NCBI GenBank assembly: GCA_049323435.1
Contig: JBMOMX010000013.1
Coordinates: 82,186-146,185 of the forward strand
Length of the DNA stretch: 64,000 nucleotides
Direction: 5' to 3'
Origin: UBA11222 sp049323435
GTDB taxonomy: Bacteria > Pseudomonadota > Alphaproteobacteria > UBA11222
A program made the translations under genes and the position numbers. The notes beneath the pieces are model-generated. The model saw nothing but the letters and a program-made list of their open reading frames with translations. It was not told the DNA's origin and ran no database searches. Of the stretch, positions 47,869-56,263 are shown in pieces; positions within the stretch are counted from its first letter, which is position 1; every line of letters begins with the position of its first letter.

Positions 47869-48081
47869 ACCATTATTATCCTGGGTGAACGGGAAAAACG
47901 GGTAACGTTTGCAAAGGAAAAGAGCAGCATCCCCTTTTCGTCCGATTAAATCGGGCAATGACAACGGGAGAACTGAATGTGCGTCAAACTGATCATAAAA
48001 TGGTCCAATACACCGATTCGTTAACGAACCGCTTCGAAGAAGTCCATCTCCCCAAACATTGAACCAAGTGTCGGTAATGCC

Positions 48082-49125
48082 GTGACAGAAGTAATGGAAA
48101 TGCCTTTGTGGGTGGTCGAGGCTAAACTCGATATTCCAGCACGCTTTGAAAACTACCCCAACGATCCGCGGTCTTTTATGTGGTTAAGCCTTGGCGGCGA
48201 CGATCCTGATGGATTTGTTCAATTGCAACCGCTTGATATTGAGCGCACACGGAATAAAGCTTTCTGGTCTATTAGTGATCCCATGATTTACAGGTGCAGA
48301 GCGTTGGTGCGCGCACCCGCAGAGTTTTCCGCTTCGATGCGAGGAAAGGAACTGTATGAGCATGTCGCAGATCGGCTCACTTTGTTGTATGGGTATCCAG
48401 CTAGAGTTATTGCTGTGGGCTTCGTTTATAACGAACACGAGCTAAAAGATTGTATCGCCGGTAAGGCAACGGAATATAGCACAACGTCTGGCGGAGAAGA
48501 AGTAACCAGAAATAATGCGCCAAAGAATCTTCAACATCAAACACTGATGAACCCACCTGCATCTGCCCTTGAGGCTATTAGATGGTTTCGTCGTGGCATG
48601 ATCTCGTCTCTAAGAGTAGAAGCATTTTTATTTTACTACATAGCCCTTGAGAGTATTGCGAAACACATACCCGGCGTGACTCGAGAGCGACGCCGTGACA
48701 GCGCAGGGAAAGTGAAAGAAACGTGTCCGGCTTGTGGCGGCGAACCTGAATTAGAGACGCGGGAAAATGCCGCTATCAAGTTTTTGCTCACGCGTCGTGG
48801 CCTGCCGATGAAGAATAAGGGACAACTTGCGACAGTTCGAGCAAGGATCGCACACGGTAATACGGACACTGAGACAATAGATAATGCAAGCAGGGGCGTA
48901 GGAATTATTCAGCGCCTTGCGGCAGATGGAATCGCCTTGGTTTGCGGTATTGACCCCGACCAATTCAACGTTCTCCAACCCGCACCATTTTTGGATATCG
49001 TTCCCCTCGGGAAGGCAATCTATTCTGATAAAGATGATCCAACGGTGCAGTGGGGAGGCTTGCTCAGCGATGCATTTGCTAAATGCATGGAGCAAATCAA
49101 ACTGCAATCTCCCAATCACATTTGA
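48082..49125 (+). CDS. HEPN-like protein of unknown function
   Basis: A 347-residue protein with no family that I can name. The C-terminal half has R253-x4-H258 (VRARIAHGN) preceded by a long helical region (ALEAIRWFRRGMISSLRVEAFLFYYIALESIAKHI), which is the layout of HEPN RNase-type folds. A C215-P-A-C218 pair may be part of a zinc site. The gene is distinctly AT-richer than its surroundings and is enclosed by hairpin repeat arrays on both sides, so it looks imported. The start is uncertain: GTG 48082, ATG 48094 or ATG 48100. Confidence 0.75.
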   Translation: MTEVMEMPLWVVEAKLDIPARFENYPNDPRSFMWLSLGGDDPDGFVQLQPLDIERTRNKAFWSISDPMIYRCRALVRAPAEFSASMRGKELYEHVADRLTLLYGYPARVIAVGFVYNEHELKDCIAGKATEYSTTSGGEEVTRNNAPKNLQHQTLMNPPASALEAIRWFRRGMISSLRVEAFLFYYIALESIAKHIPGVTRERRRDSAGKVKETCPACGGEPELETRENAAIKFLLTRRGLPMKNKGQLATVRARIAHGNTDTETIDNASRGVGIIQRLAADGIALVCGIDPDQFNVLQPAPFLDIVPLGKAIYSDKDDPTVQWGGLLSDAFAKCMEQIKLQSPNHI

Positions 49126-49133
49126 CGCTCTGA

Positions 49134-49292
49134 GCGAAAATGGGGTCAGACTCAATTAAAGGTAGCGGAAAATGGGGTCAGACTCGATTAAATCAATTTT
49201 CTAGCAATCAACATTTAATCGAGTCTGACCCCATTTTCTGTTCTGTTTAATCGAGTCTGACCCCATTTTCCCATTTTCGACCCCATTTTCTG
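49134..49292. repeat. Hairpin repeat array, right cluster
   Basis: Copies in direct orientation at 49136-49159 and 49168-49193, and inverted at 49215-49239 and 49247-49271, with a partial one at 49279-49290. The 50-base stretch from 49190 repeats 47413-47462 exactly, including the loop. It ends about 75 bp before rpiA. Confidence 0.85.
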
Positions 49293-49366
49293 AGTTGCAT
49301 GGCTGGTGTATTAAACTGTTCCTGTTAAGGGGGCAATGCCCCGCCCCGTAAAAGAAAGCGGATATA

Positions 49367-49915
49367 ATGGCTGCTGAAGCGTATAAAATGGCCGCCGCGC
49401 TAGCGGCGCTGGAATATGTCGCCGATGGCATGAAGGTCGGTATTGGCACCGGATCGACCGCCGATCATTTCACCCGCGCGCTGGGCGCGGCGGTGGAGGA
49501 TGGGCTGAAAGTGATCGGCGTATCCTCGTCGGTGCGCACCGAGGCGCTGGCGCGCGAATGCGGCATTCCGCTGGTGGATATTGACGCCGCAGGGCAGCTT
49601 GACCTGACGGTGGATGGGGCCGACGAGATTGACCCCTCGCTATGGATGATCAAGGGCGGCGGCGGGGCGCTGCTGCGGGAGAAAATTGTAGCCGGGGCCT
49701 CCAGCCGTGTACTGATCATCGCCGATGAAAGCAAACTTGTGCCGCAATTGGGCGCGTTCCCGCTGCCGGTTGAAATCAGCCCCTTTGCGTGGAAAACCAC
49801 AATTAAAGGGGACGCTACCCTTTTTTCCCTTTGTTCCCATTTTTTGCTACCCCTTTGGCTCAAAAGGGATACCGCCTTTTTTATGGATGCTATCACGCCG
49901 GGCGCGCGGGCATGA
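49367..49915 (+). pseudogene. rpiA: Ribose-5-phosphate isomerase A, C-terminally truncated
   Basis: Residues 1-144 are RpiA: MKVGIGTGSTADHFTRALG, VGADEID-type TVDGADEIDPSLWMIKGGGGALLREKIVA (catalytic Asp/Glu and Lys region), and ADESKLVPQLGAFPLPVEISPFAW. RpiA normally runs to about 225 residues; after KTTI the frame enters AAAGGGGACGCTACCC repeat DNA and ends at 183 with unrelated residues. The lost third includes a conserved strand-helix region, so activity is doubtful. Another isomerase gene elsewhere would be needed for the pentose phosphate pathway. Confidence 0.85.
49803..49826. repeat. Short hairpin repeat at the rpiA breakpoint
   Basis: TTAAAGGGGACGCTACCCTT is the complement-related form of 36533-36552. 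It stands exactly where homology to RpiA stops. The GC-rich 200 bp that follow (to 50115) show no gene of their own. Confidence 0.65.
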
Positions 49916-50115
49916 CAATTTGATCATCCATTTGCCGCCCGCCGCCGCCCGTCTATGTCCTGATCTGAATGGGGTGGCGGGTAATGCTGCCCGCCGGGGC
50001 CGTCCGAGGGGGCTGGCCCCTGCCCCCCTGCCGGACCGGCGGCCCTGCACCTGTTTTGACGCCTGGCATATCCTGCTTGCAGGGGCCGGGTTTCGGCCTT
50101 ATACAGTTCGCATTA

Positions 50116-51096
50116 ATGAGCAGCCTCCGCACACATTCCGCGCTTCGATTCCCGCACAGGCATCTGTTGGGCATCAAGGATCTGTCCGCCACGGACATTG
50201 ATCAAATTCTTGATCTGGCGGATTCCTATGTCGAATTGAACCGCCAGGCCGACAAGAAACAGAATTTGTTGCGCGGGCGCACCCAGATCAACCTGTTTTT
50301 TGAAGCCTCAACCCGGACGCAAAGCTCGTTTGAGCTGGCGGGCAAGCGGCTGGGGGCCGATGTGCTGAATATGGCGGTCAGCAATTCGGCCCTGAAAAAG
50401 GGCGAAACCCTGATCGACACCGCCATGACATTGAATGCGCTGCGCCCCGATCTGCTGGTGGTGCGCCATCCGGATTCGGGCGCTGTCGAACTGCTGTCGC
50501 AAAAGGTGGATTGCGCGGTCATCAATGCGGGCGATGGCAGCAATGAACATCCGACCCAGGCACTGCTGGACGCGCTGACCATCCGGCGGCGGCGCGGCAG
50601 TTTGCAGGGGCTGCTGGTGGCCATATGCGGCGATATTCTGCATAGCCGGGTGGCGCGATCCAACATCTATCTGCTTAACCGGATGGGCGCGCGGGTGCGC
50701 GTTGTCGCGCCGCCGACCCTGCTGCCCGCTAATATTGCCCGGCTGGGGGTGGAGGTGTTTCATGATATGCGCGCTGGCTTGCAGGATGTGGACATTGTGA
50801 TGATGTTGCGTCTGCAACAGGAACGCATGCATGGCGCCTTTGTACCCAGCCTGCGCGAATATTTTCACTTTCATGGGCTGGACTATGAAAAACTGTCCCG
50901 CGCCAGGCCGGATGCGCTGATCATGCATCCCGGCCCGATGAACCGGGGCGTTGAGATCGACAGCGAAGTGGCTGATGACATTGACCGCAGCGTCATTCGC
51001 GAACAGGTCGAGATGGGGGTTGCCGTGCGGCTGGCCATACTTGATCTGCTCAGCCGCAATCTGCCCGCAAATTCGCCGCTGGCGGGGGCGCAATGA
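50116..51096 (+). CDS. pyrB: Aspartate carbamoyltransferase, catalytic chain
   Basis: A 326-residue ATCase: carbamoyl-phosphate site FFEASTRTQSSFELAGKRLG (STRT), DGSNEHPTQALLDALTI, and HPGPMNRGVEI near the C-terminus. It condenses carbamoyl phosphate and aspartate in pyrimidine synthesis. The longer open frame has no homology before MSSLRTHSALRFPHRHLLGI, so the start is 50116. It overlaps the dihydroorotase-like gene by 4 bp, which fits complex formation between the two products. Confidence 0.95.
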   Translation: MSSLRTHSALRFPHRHLLGIKDLSATDIDQILDLADSYVELNRQADKKQNLLRGRTQINLFFEASTRTQSSFELAGKRLGADVLNMAVSNSALKKGETLIDTAMTLNALRPDLLVVRHPDSGAVELLSQKVDCAVINAGDGSNEHPTQALLDALTIRRRRGSLQGLLVAICGDILHSRVARSNIYLLNRMGARVRVVAPPTLLPANIARLGVEVFHDMRAGLQDVDIVMMLRLQQERMHGAFVPSLREYFHFHGLDYEKLSRARPDALIMHPGPMNRGVEIDSEVADDIDRSVIREQVEMGVAVRLAILDLLSRNLPANSPLAGAQ

Positions 51097-52427
51097 ACGC
51101 CGCATCCTCAGGATACAGGCCCCTCCCGGGAACGCAACTGACCGCCTATGTCGATGCGCGGCTGGTTGATCCGGCCACCGGCTATGACGGGCCGGGTGAA
51201 CTGCTGACCCAGGGCGGGCTGATTGTGGATTGCGGGCCAAAATTATTTGCAGATGGCATCCCCGCGGAATGCGGCGTGATTGCCTGCGCGGGGCAGGTTC
51301 TTTGCCCCGGCCTGATCGACATGAAAGTATTTGCCGGTGAACCCGGCGCCGAACATAAGGAAACGCTCGAAAGCGCAAGTCTGGCCGCCGCGGCCGGCGG
51401 CATCACGACCATCATCACCATGCCCAATACCGACCCGGTGATTGATGATATTTCGCTGGTCGAGTTTCTGAAACGCCGGGCGCGGTTTGGCGCGCTGGTC
51501 AATGTGCATCCGATGGCCGCCGCGACCCAGGGGTTGAAGGGCCTCGGCATGTCGGAAATCGGCCTGATGCGCCAGGCAGGGGCCGTCGCCTTTACGGATG
51601 GCGTGCAGGCGGTGGCGAATGCGGTGCTGATGCGCCGGTTGCTGAGTTACGCCAGCCGCTTTGACGCGCTGATCGTGCAGCATGTGGAAGAGCCGATGCT
51701 GGCCGAGGGCGGCTGCATGAATGAAGGCGAGATTGCCACGCGGCTGGGGCTTGCCGGTATTCCGGACGCCGCCGAAACCATCATGCTGGAACGCGATCTG
51801 CGCCTGGTTGAACTGACCGGCGCGCGCTATCACGCGGATCAGCTTTCCTGCGCTACCTCGGTAGAGATTATACGTCAGGCCAAACGCCAGGGGCTGCCGG
51901 TAAGCTGCGGCGTCTCGGCGGCGCATCTGGCGCTGAATGAAAATGATGTCGGCAATTACCGCACCTTTTTCAAACTTTCGCCGCCGCTGCGCCGCGAAGA
52001 AGACCGCGCCGCGCTGGTGGCGGGCGTCAAGGATGGCACGATCGATGTCATTGTCAGCGGGCATAATCCGCAAGATCAGGAAAGCAAGCGCCTGCCCTTT
52101 GCGCAGGCGGCGACCGGCGGCATCGGGCTGGAAACGCTGCTGTCCGTGGCGCTGTCCTGCTATCATAACGGGCATGTGTCCTTGTGCGGTCTGCTGGCGC
52201 GTATGACGATCAATCCGGCGCGATTGCTGGGCCTGCCCGGCGGGCGGCTGGCCAAGGGGCAACCCGCCGATCTGACCCTGTTCGATCCGGGAAAAAGCTG
52301 GATCGTGACCGGCAGCGGGTTGCGTTCCAAATCCAAGAACACGCCGTTTGAAGACCGGCATTTGCAGGGTGTTGTCCTGCGCACCGTGGTGGCCGGCGAA
52401 ACGGTTTTTGTCAGGGAAGAAACCTAG
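51093..52427 (+). CDS. Dihydroorotase-like protein, probably non-catalytic partner of PyrB
   Basis: A 444-residue amidohydrolase-fold protein of the PyrB-linked dihydroorotase type. The first metal motif, normally DxHxH, reads D76-M-K78-V-F80 (PGLIDMKVFAGEPG), so both zinc-binding His are lost. The late TDHAPH motif reads SGHNPQ (about residue 322). Such degenerate subunits hold together class A ATCase in other bacteria. A catalytic dihydroorotase must be encoded elsewhere. A 231-bp piece of this gene is copied at 47533-47763. Confidence 0.9.
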   Translation: MNAASSGYRPLPGTQLTAYVDARLVDPATGYDGPGELLTQGGLIVDCGPKLFADGIPAECGVIACAGQVLCPGLIDMKVFAGEPGAEHKETLESASLAAAAGGITTIITMPNTDPVIDDISLVEFLKRRARFGALVNVHPMAAATQGLKGLGMSEIGLMRQAGAVAFTDGVQAVANAVLMRRLLSYASRFDALIVQHVEEPMLAEGGCMNEGEIATRLGLAGIPDAAETIMLERDLRLVELTGARYHADQLSCATSVEIIRQAKRQGLPVSCGVSAAHLALNENDVGNYRTFFKLSPPLRREEDRAALVAGVKDGTIDVIVSGHNPQDQESKRLPFAQAATGGIGLETLLSVALSCYHNGHVSLCGLLARMTINPARLLGLPGGRLAKGQPADLTLFDPGKSWIVTGSGLRSKSKNTPFEDRHLQGVVLRTVVAGETVFVREET

Positions 52428-52429
52428 CC

Positions 52430-53050
52430 ATGCCAGACCCGATGGATTGGGGCCTGTCCGGACCCTATTTACTGGCGGCGCTGCTGGGCGGTTATCTGCT
52501 GGGCAGTATTCCGTTTGGCCTGATCCTGACCCGGCTGGCGGGGATGGGCGATATTCGCGCCATCGGTTCGGGCAATATCGGCGCGACCAATGTGTTGCGC
52601 ACGGGTAATAAATTGCTGGCGCTTCTGACTTTGCTGCTGGATGGCGGCAAGGGGGCGCTGGCTGTTCTGATCGCGCAAACTTATGGGGCGGATGTGACCG
52701 TCAGTGCGGCGGCCGGGGCATTTTTCGGGCATCTGTTTCCGGTCTGGCTGCGTTTCAGGGGCGGAAAGGGGGTGGCGACATTTTTGGGGATTGTGCTGGC
52801 GCTGAACCCGCTGGTTGGGACGGCGGTCTGCGCAACCTGGCTTGCGGTGGCTGCGGTGTTTCGTATTTCATCGGCGGCGGCGCTGGCGGCGGCGGCGCTG
52901 GGCCCGGTCTATTTCTGGTGGACGGGACAGGACCAGCTGATGCAATTGTCGCTATTACTTGCAGTTGTGATCTGGCTTAAGCATTATGACAATATTCGCC
53001 GCCTGATTGCAGGTGTAGAACCGCGCATAGGAGCCGTCAGCTCCGAATAA
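52430..53050 (+). CDS. plsY: Acyl-phosphate:glycerol-3-phosphate acyltransferase
   Basis: A 206-residue membrane protein with five hydrophobic spans and the PlsY motifs GSIPFGLILTRLAGMGDIRAIGSGNIGATNVLR, GKGALAVLIA, and FPVWLRFRGGKGVATFLG. It acylates glycerol-3-phosphate with acyl-phosphate at the inner membrane, the first step of phospholipid synthesis. It begins two bases after the dihydroorotase-like gene's stop and is followed 9 bp later by dprA, so the four genes form one operon. Confidence 0.94.
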   Translation: MPDPMDWGLSGPYLLAALLGGYLLGSIPFGLILTRLAGMGDIRAIGSGNIGATNVLRTGNKLLALLTLLLDGGKGALAVLIAQTYGADVTVSAAAGAFFGHLFPVWLRFRGGKGVATFLGIVLALNPLVGTAVCATWLAVAAVFRISSAAALAAAALGPVYFWWTGQDQLMQLSLLLAVVIWLKHYDNIRRLIAGVEPRIGAVSSE

Positions 53051-53059
53051 GGGGGCGCC

Positions 53060-54166
53060 GTGGCAATTCTTTCTGATCGGGAGCGGGTTGACTGGCTGCG
53101 GCTGATCCGCACCCGCAATGTCGGCCCCGCCACTTTCACCGGCCTGATAGCACAATTCGGTTCAGCCACCAGGGCGATTGAAGCCCTGCCGGACCTGGCG
53201 CGGCGCGGTGGCGCGCGGGGCGCGATCAGCATTGCGGGCAAAGCCGAGGCCGAAGCCGAACTGGCCGCCGCCGCCCGGCTGGGTGCACGCTATATTGCGT
53301 CCTGTGAGCCGGAATATCCGCCGGCGCTGGCAGCCGGTGACACGCCGCCTCCCATTCTGTGCATGAAAGGCGCGCTGCATTTATTAAGGCGGCCCAGCAT
53401 CGCCATTGTCGGTGCGCGTAACGCCTCTGCTGCGGGCGCCCGCATCGCGCGCGATCTTGCCCATGCGCTTGGGCAGCAGGAAATTCTGATTGCTTCCGGC
53501 CTGGCGCGCGGCATTGATACCGCCGCACATAATGGCGCGCTGGAAAGCGGCACCGCAGCCATCCTGGCGGGCGGCATAGATGTGATCTATCCCCCGCAAA
53601 ATGCCGAACTGCACCATCGCATCGCAGAGACCGGCGTGCTGATTTGCGAATTGCCCCCCGGTACCCAGCCGCAGGCGCGGCATTTCCCGCAGCGCAACCG
53701 TATTATATCCGGGATCAGCCTGGGTGTGATCGTGATCGAGGCCGCGCCCCAGTCCGGCTCGCTGATCACCGCGCGCTATGCCGGGGAACAGGGGCGCGAG
53801 GTTTTTGCGGTGCCCGGATCGCCGCTTGATCCCCGTTCGCGCGGCGGCAACGCCCTGATCCGGCAGGGGGCGACATTGGTGCAAAGCGCTGAGGATGTTA
53901 TGGAGGCCCTGCAACCGCTGCTGCGCAAACCCTTTAGCGAACCCGAGCGGGCGCAGATTATGGCCGTACCGGTACTGGATATGCGCCTGATCGATAAAGC
54001 GCGGCCGGAAATTATGGAAATGCTTGGCCCCACACCTGTGGAAATCGACGAGCTGGTGCGCCAATCCGGATTGAGCGCAGCTGCCATCGCGGTTCTTCTG
54101 CTGGAACTGGATCTGGCCGGACGCCTGGAACGCCATCCGGGGCAGCGTGTGGCGCTGATTGGCTGA
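53060..54166 (+). CDS. dprA: DNA-processing protein A
   Basis: A 368-residue DprA. It has an N-terminal helical (SAM-like) region, the Rossmann-fold core (IVGARNASAAGARIARDLA, IASGLARGIDTAAHNGALES, TAAILAGGIDVIYPPQN, ARHFPQRNRIISGISLGVIVIEA) and a C-terminal winged helix (VEIDELVRQSGLSAAAIAVLLLELDLAGRLERHPG). It loads RecA on incoming single strands during transformation. GTG start at 53060 (no better ATG in frame). Confidence 0.94.
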   Translation: MAILSDRERVDWLRLIRTRNVGPATFTGLIAQFGSATRAIEALPDLARRGGARGAISIAGKAEAEAELAAAARLGARYIASCEPEYPPALAAGDTPPPILCMKGALHLLRRPSIAIVGARNASAAGARIARDLAHALGQQEILIASGLARGIDTAAHNGALESGTAAILAGGIDVIYPPQNAELHHRIAETGVLICELPPGTQPQARHFPQRNRIISGISLGVIVIEAAPQSGSLITARYAGEQGREVFAVPGSPLDPRSRGGNALIRQGATLVQSAEDVMEALQPLLRKPFSEPERAQIMAVPVLDMRLIDKARPEIMEMLGPTPVEIDELVRQSGLSAAAIAVLLLELDLAGRLERHPGQRVALIG

Positions 54167-54172
54167 AAGCAC

Positions 54173-54201
54173 TTGACGCCCTGGAACAAAAAGGGTACAT
54201 T
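54173..54201 (+). promoter_or_regulatory. Sigma-70-type promoter for ppiD
   Basis: TTGACG (54173-54178), 17-base spacer, TACATT (54196-54201). It begins just after the dprA stop and leaves a leader of about 165 bases, with a CGCCAGTATTGGCG stem near its 5' end. Confidence 0.6.
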
Positions 54202-54374
54202 CGCCAGTATTGGCGTGCGGGTGAAAACCGGACCGGGTGCTTGTTACCGCAGCCATTTTGTCATGCGCGCCAGTTCATGCGTGCCGTTGTCAGGATAGGC
54301 TAACCTGCGTTAAGTAACCGTGTTATTGAAGGCGCGTAAAATAAACACCTCATTGGAAGGCTCAGGAAGGCTCA

Positions 54375-56261
54375 ATGGCAACTTCGCTTCGCAAAACCGC
54401 CGGAAACTGGTTTACCCGGATTTTTCTGTTTATTCTGGTGATCAGTTTCGCTGTATGGGGCGTTGCGGATTTTCTTGGCAACACGGCCGAGCCGCCTTTG
54501 GCCAAGGTGGCGGGCACCACCATTTCCGGGCCGGAATTCAATGCTGATTTCCGCCGCGAACTGTTTCGCCTGCAACAGCAATATGGCCCGGAATTCACCT
54601 CCGAAAAAGCCCGCGAAATGGGCTTTGACCGCGAAGTGCTACGCCAGATTCTGGTGGGTGTGATGTTCGACAAGGAGACGGAGAAACTGTCTCTGACCGC
54701 ATCAGACGAGACCATTGCTCAGAGCATCCTTGAAAATGCCAGCTTTCGCGATTCGTTTGGCCAGTTCGACCGCAATATTTTTCAACGCGCGCTGAATGAC
54801 AATGGTTTTACCGAAAAGGAATATCTGCGCCGTGCGCGCCAGGAGATGACCCGGCGGCAATTGATCGCCGCCCTCAGCGCGGGCGTTGCTGTGCCGAAAA
54901 AACTATCCGGATCATTATATTCGCTGCGCGAAGAACAGCGCATTGCGGAACTGCTGTTCATTCCGCAGAGCGCCATTGGCAAACTGCCCCCGCCAACGGA
55001 CGCGGAACTGGAGATTTTTCACAAATCCAATGCGGCGCTGTTCACCGCCCCCGAAACCCGCGCCGTCAGCTATATCACCCTGCATCCCAAAGATCTGGCG
55101 GATACGATAACGCCAACCGAAGCGGAACTGCGCGAACAATATGACGCCAGGCTGGCCGAATTCACGGTTACCGGCATGCGCAATATACAGCAATTTGTGC
55201 TGCCCGATGAAGCCGCCGCAAAGGCGGCCCGCGAAAAAATCAGGACAGCGGAAGATTTTGTAAAGATCGCCAAACAGACGGTCGGCATGAACGAAAAAGA
55301 ACTGGAACTTGTGGAAGTAACCAAGGAGATGCTTCCAGCCGAAATTTCGGACGCGGTTTTTGCGCTGAAAGAACGCGAAATCAGCGCACCGCTGCAAAGC
55401 CCGCTGGGCTGGCATCTGATCAGAATTACCGCCGCACGCCAGGAACGGGTGCAGCCCTTTGAAGAAGTACGCAGTAAAATTACCCGTGATCTGCAATTCA
55501 GCCGCGCCCTTGATCTGCTTGTCGCGCGCGCGAACCAGATTGAAGACGCACGGGCCGGCGGCGCATCACTGGAAGAAGCGGCAAAAGAATTTAATCTGAC
55601 CCTGCACATGATTGCCAGCATTGACCGGGACGGCAATGGACCCGATGGCAAGCCCGTGGCGGCCATGCCGGCAGACCCGCAATTCATCGCGGATATTTTT
55701 ACCACCGACGCGGGCGCAGAAGGTGATTTACGGGAAAGCAAGGATGGCGGATATTTTATCTTACGGGTTGATTCAATCACCCCCGCTGCGGTGCGGCCGC
55801 TTGCTGCAATACGCGGCGACGTGCTGGAGGCCTGGCGCGCCATGCAGACCGGCGAAAAACTGGATGATCTTGCAGGTGAGATGCTGAAATCGGCCAATGC
55901 GGGCAAAAGTCTGGCAGATATCGCCAAACCCCTGAATCTCAAACCCGCGATGAGCCCCGCCTTTGGCCGGGGCTATGCAGATGATCTGATAAGCGCTGCG
56001 CTGACCGCAAAATTATTTACCGCCAAAGCGGGGGACAGCTTTGCCGAGCCAGCCCCGAAAGGAGGTTATGTTCTGGCGCGCCTGAAACAAATCCAGACGC
56101 CCGACCGGAACCAGAATAGCGATGCGGTTGCAAAATTGGAGCGGGACCTGTTACGCAATCTGTCCGAGGACATGCTGGCCCAATATCAGACCGTGCTGGA
56201 GCGCCGGTATGAGGTGAGTATAAACCAGGATCGGCTAACCAGTCTGTTTGAAGAGCAATAA
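54375..56261 (+). CDS. ppiD: Periplasmic folding chaperone PpiD (SurA_N/parvulin-like)
   Basis: A 628-residue membrane-anchored chaperone. The N-terminus has one span (WFTRIFLFILVISFAVWGVADFLG), then the SurA_N_3 domain (VAGTTISGPEFNADFRREL ... LRQILVGVMFDKETEKLSLTASDETI), a rotamase-type PPIC domain (around residues 240-360, ISDAVFALKEREISAPLQSPLGWHLIRI) and a long helical tail. It assists folding of exported proteins at the Sec translocon. trpE follows after 2 bp, an arrangement common in alphaproteobacteria. Confidence 0.92.
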   Translation: MATSLRKTAGNWFTRIFLFILVISFAVWGVADFLGNTAEPPLAKVAGTTISGPEFNADFRRELFRLQQQYGPEFTSEKAREMGFDREVLRQILVGVMFDKETEKLSLTASDETIAQSILENASFRDSFGQFDRNIFQRALNDNGFTEKEYLRRARQEMTRRQLIAALSAGVAVPKKLSGSLYSLREEQRIAELLFIPQSAIGKLPPPTDAELEIFHKSNAALFTAPETRAVSYITLHPKDLADTITPTEAELREQYDARLAEFTVTGMRNIQQFVLPDEAAAKAAREKIRTAEDFVKIAKQTVGMNEKELELVEVTKEMLPAEISDAVFALKEREISAPLQSPLGWHLIRITAARQERVQPFEEVRSKITRDLQFSRALDLLVARANQIEDARAGGASLEEAAKEFNLTLHMIASIDRDGNGPDGKPVAAMPADPQFIADIFTTDAGAEGDLRESKDGGYFILRVDSITPAAVRPLAAIRGDVLEAWRAMQTGEKLDDLAGEMLKSANAGKSLADIAKPLNLKPAMSPAFGRGYADDLISAALTAKLFTAKAGDSFAEPAPKGGYVLARLKQIQTPDRNQNSDAVAKLERDLLRNLSEDMLAQYQTVLERRYEVSINQDRLTSLFEEQ

Positions 56262-56263
56262 CA

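Noticed and set aside
47312..49292. CRISPR array
   Set aside because: The repeats occur in both orientations, have irregular spacing and no unique spacers, and form hairpins; no cas genes are present.
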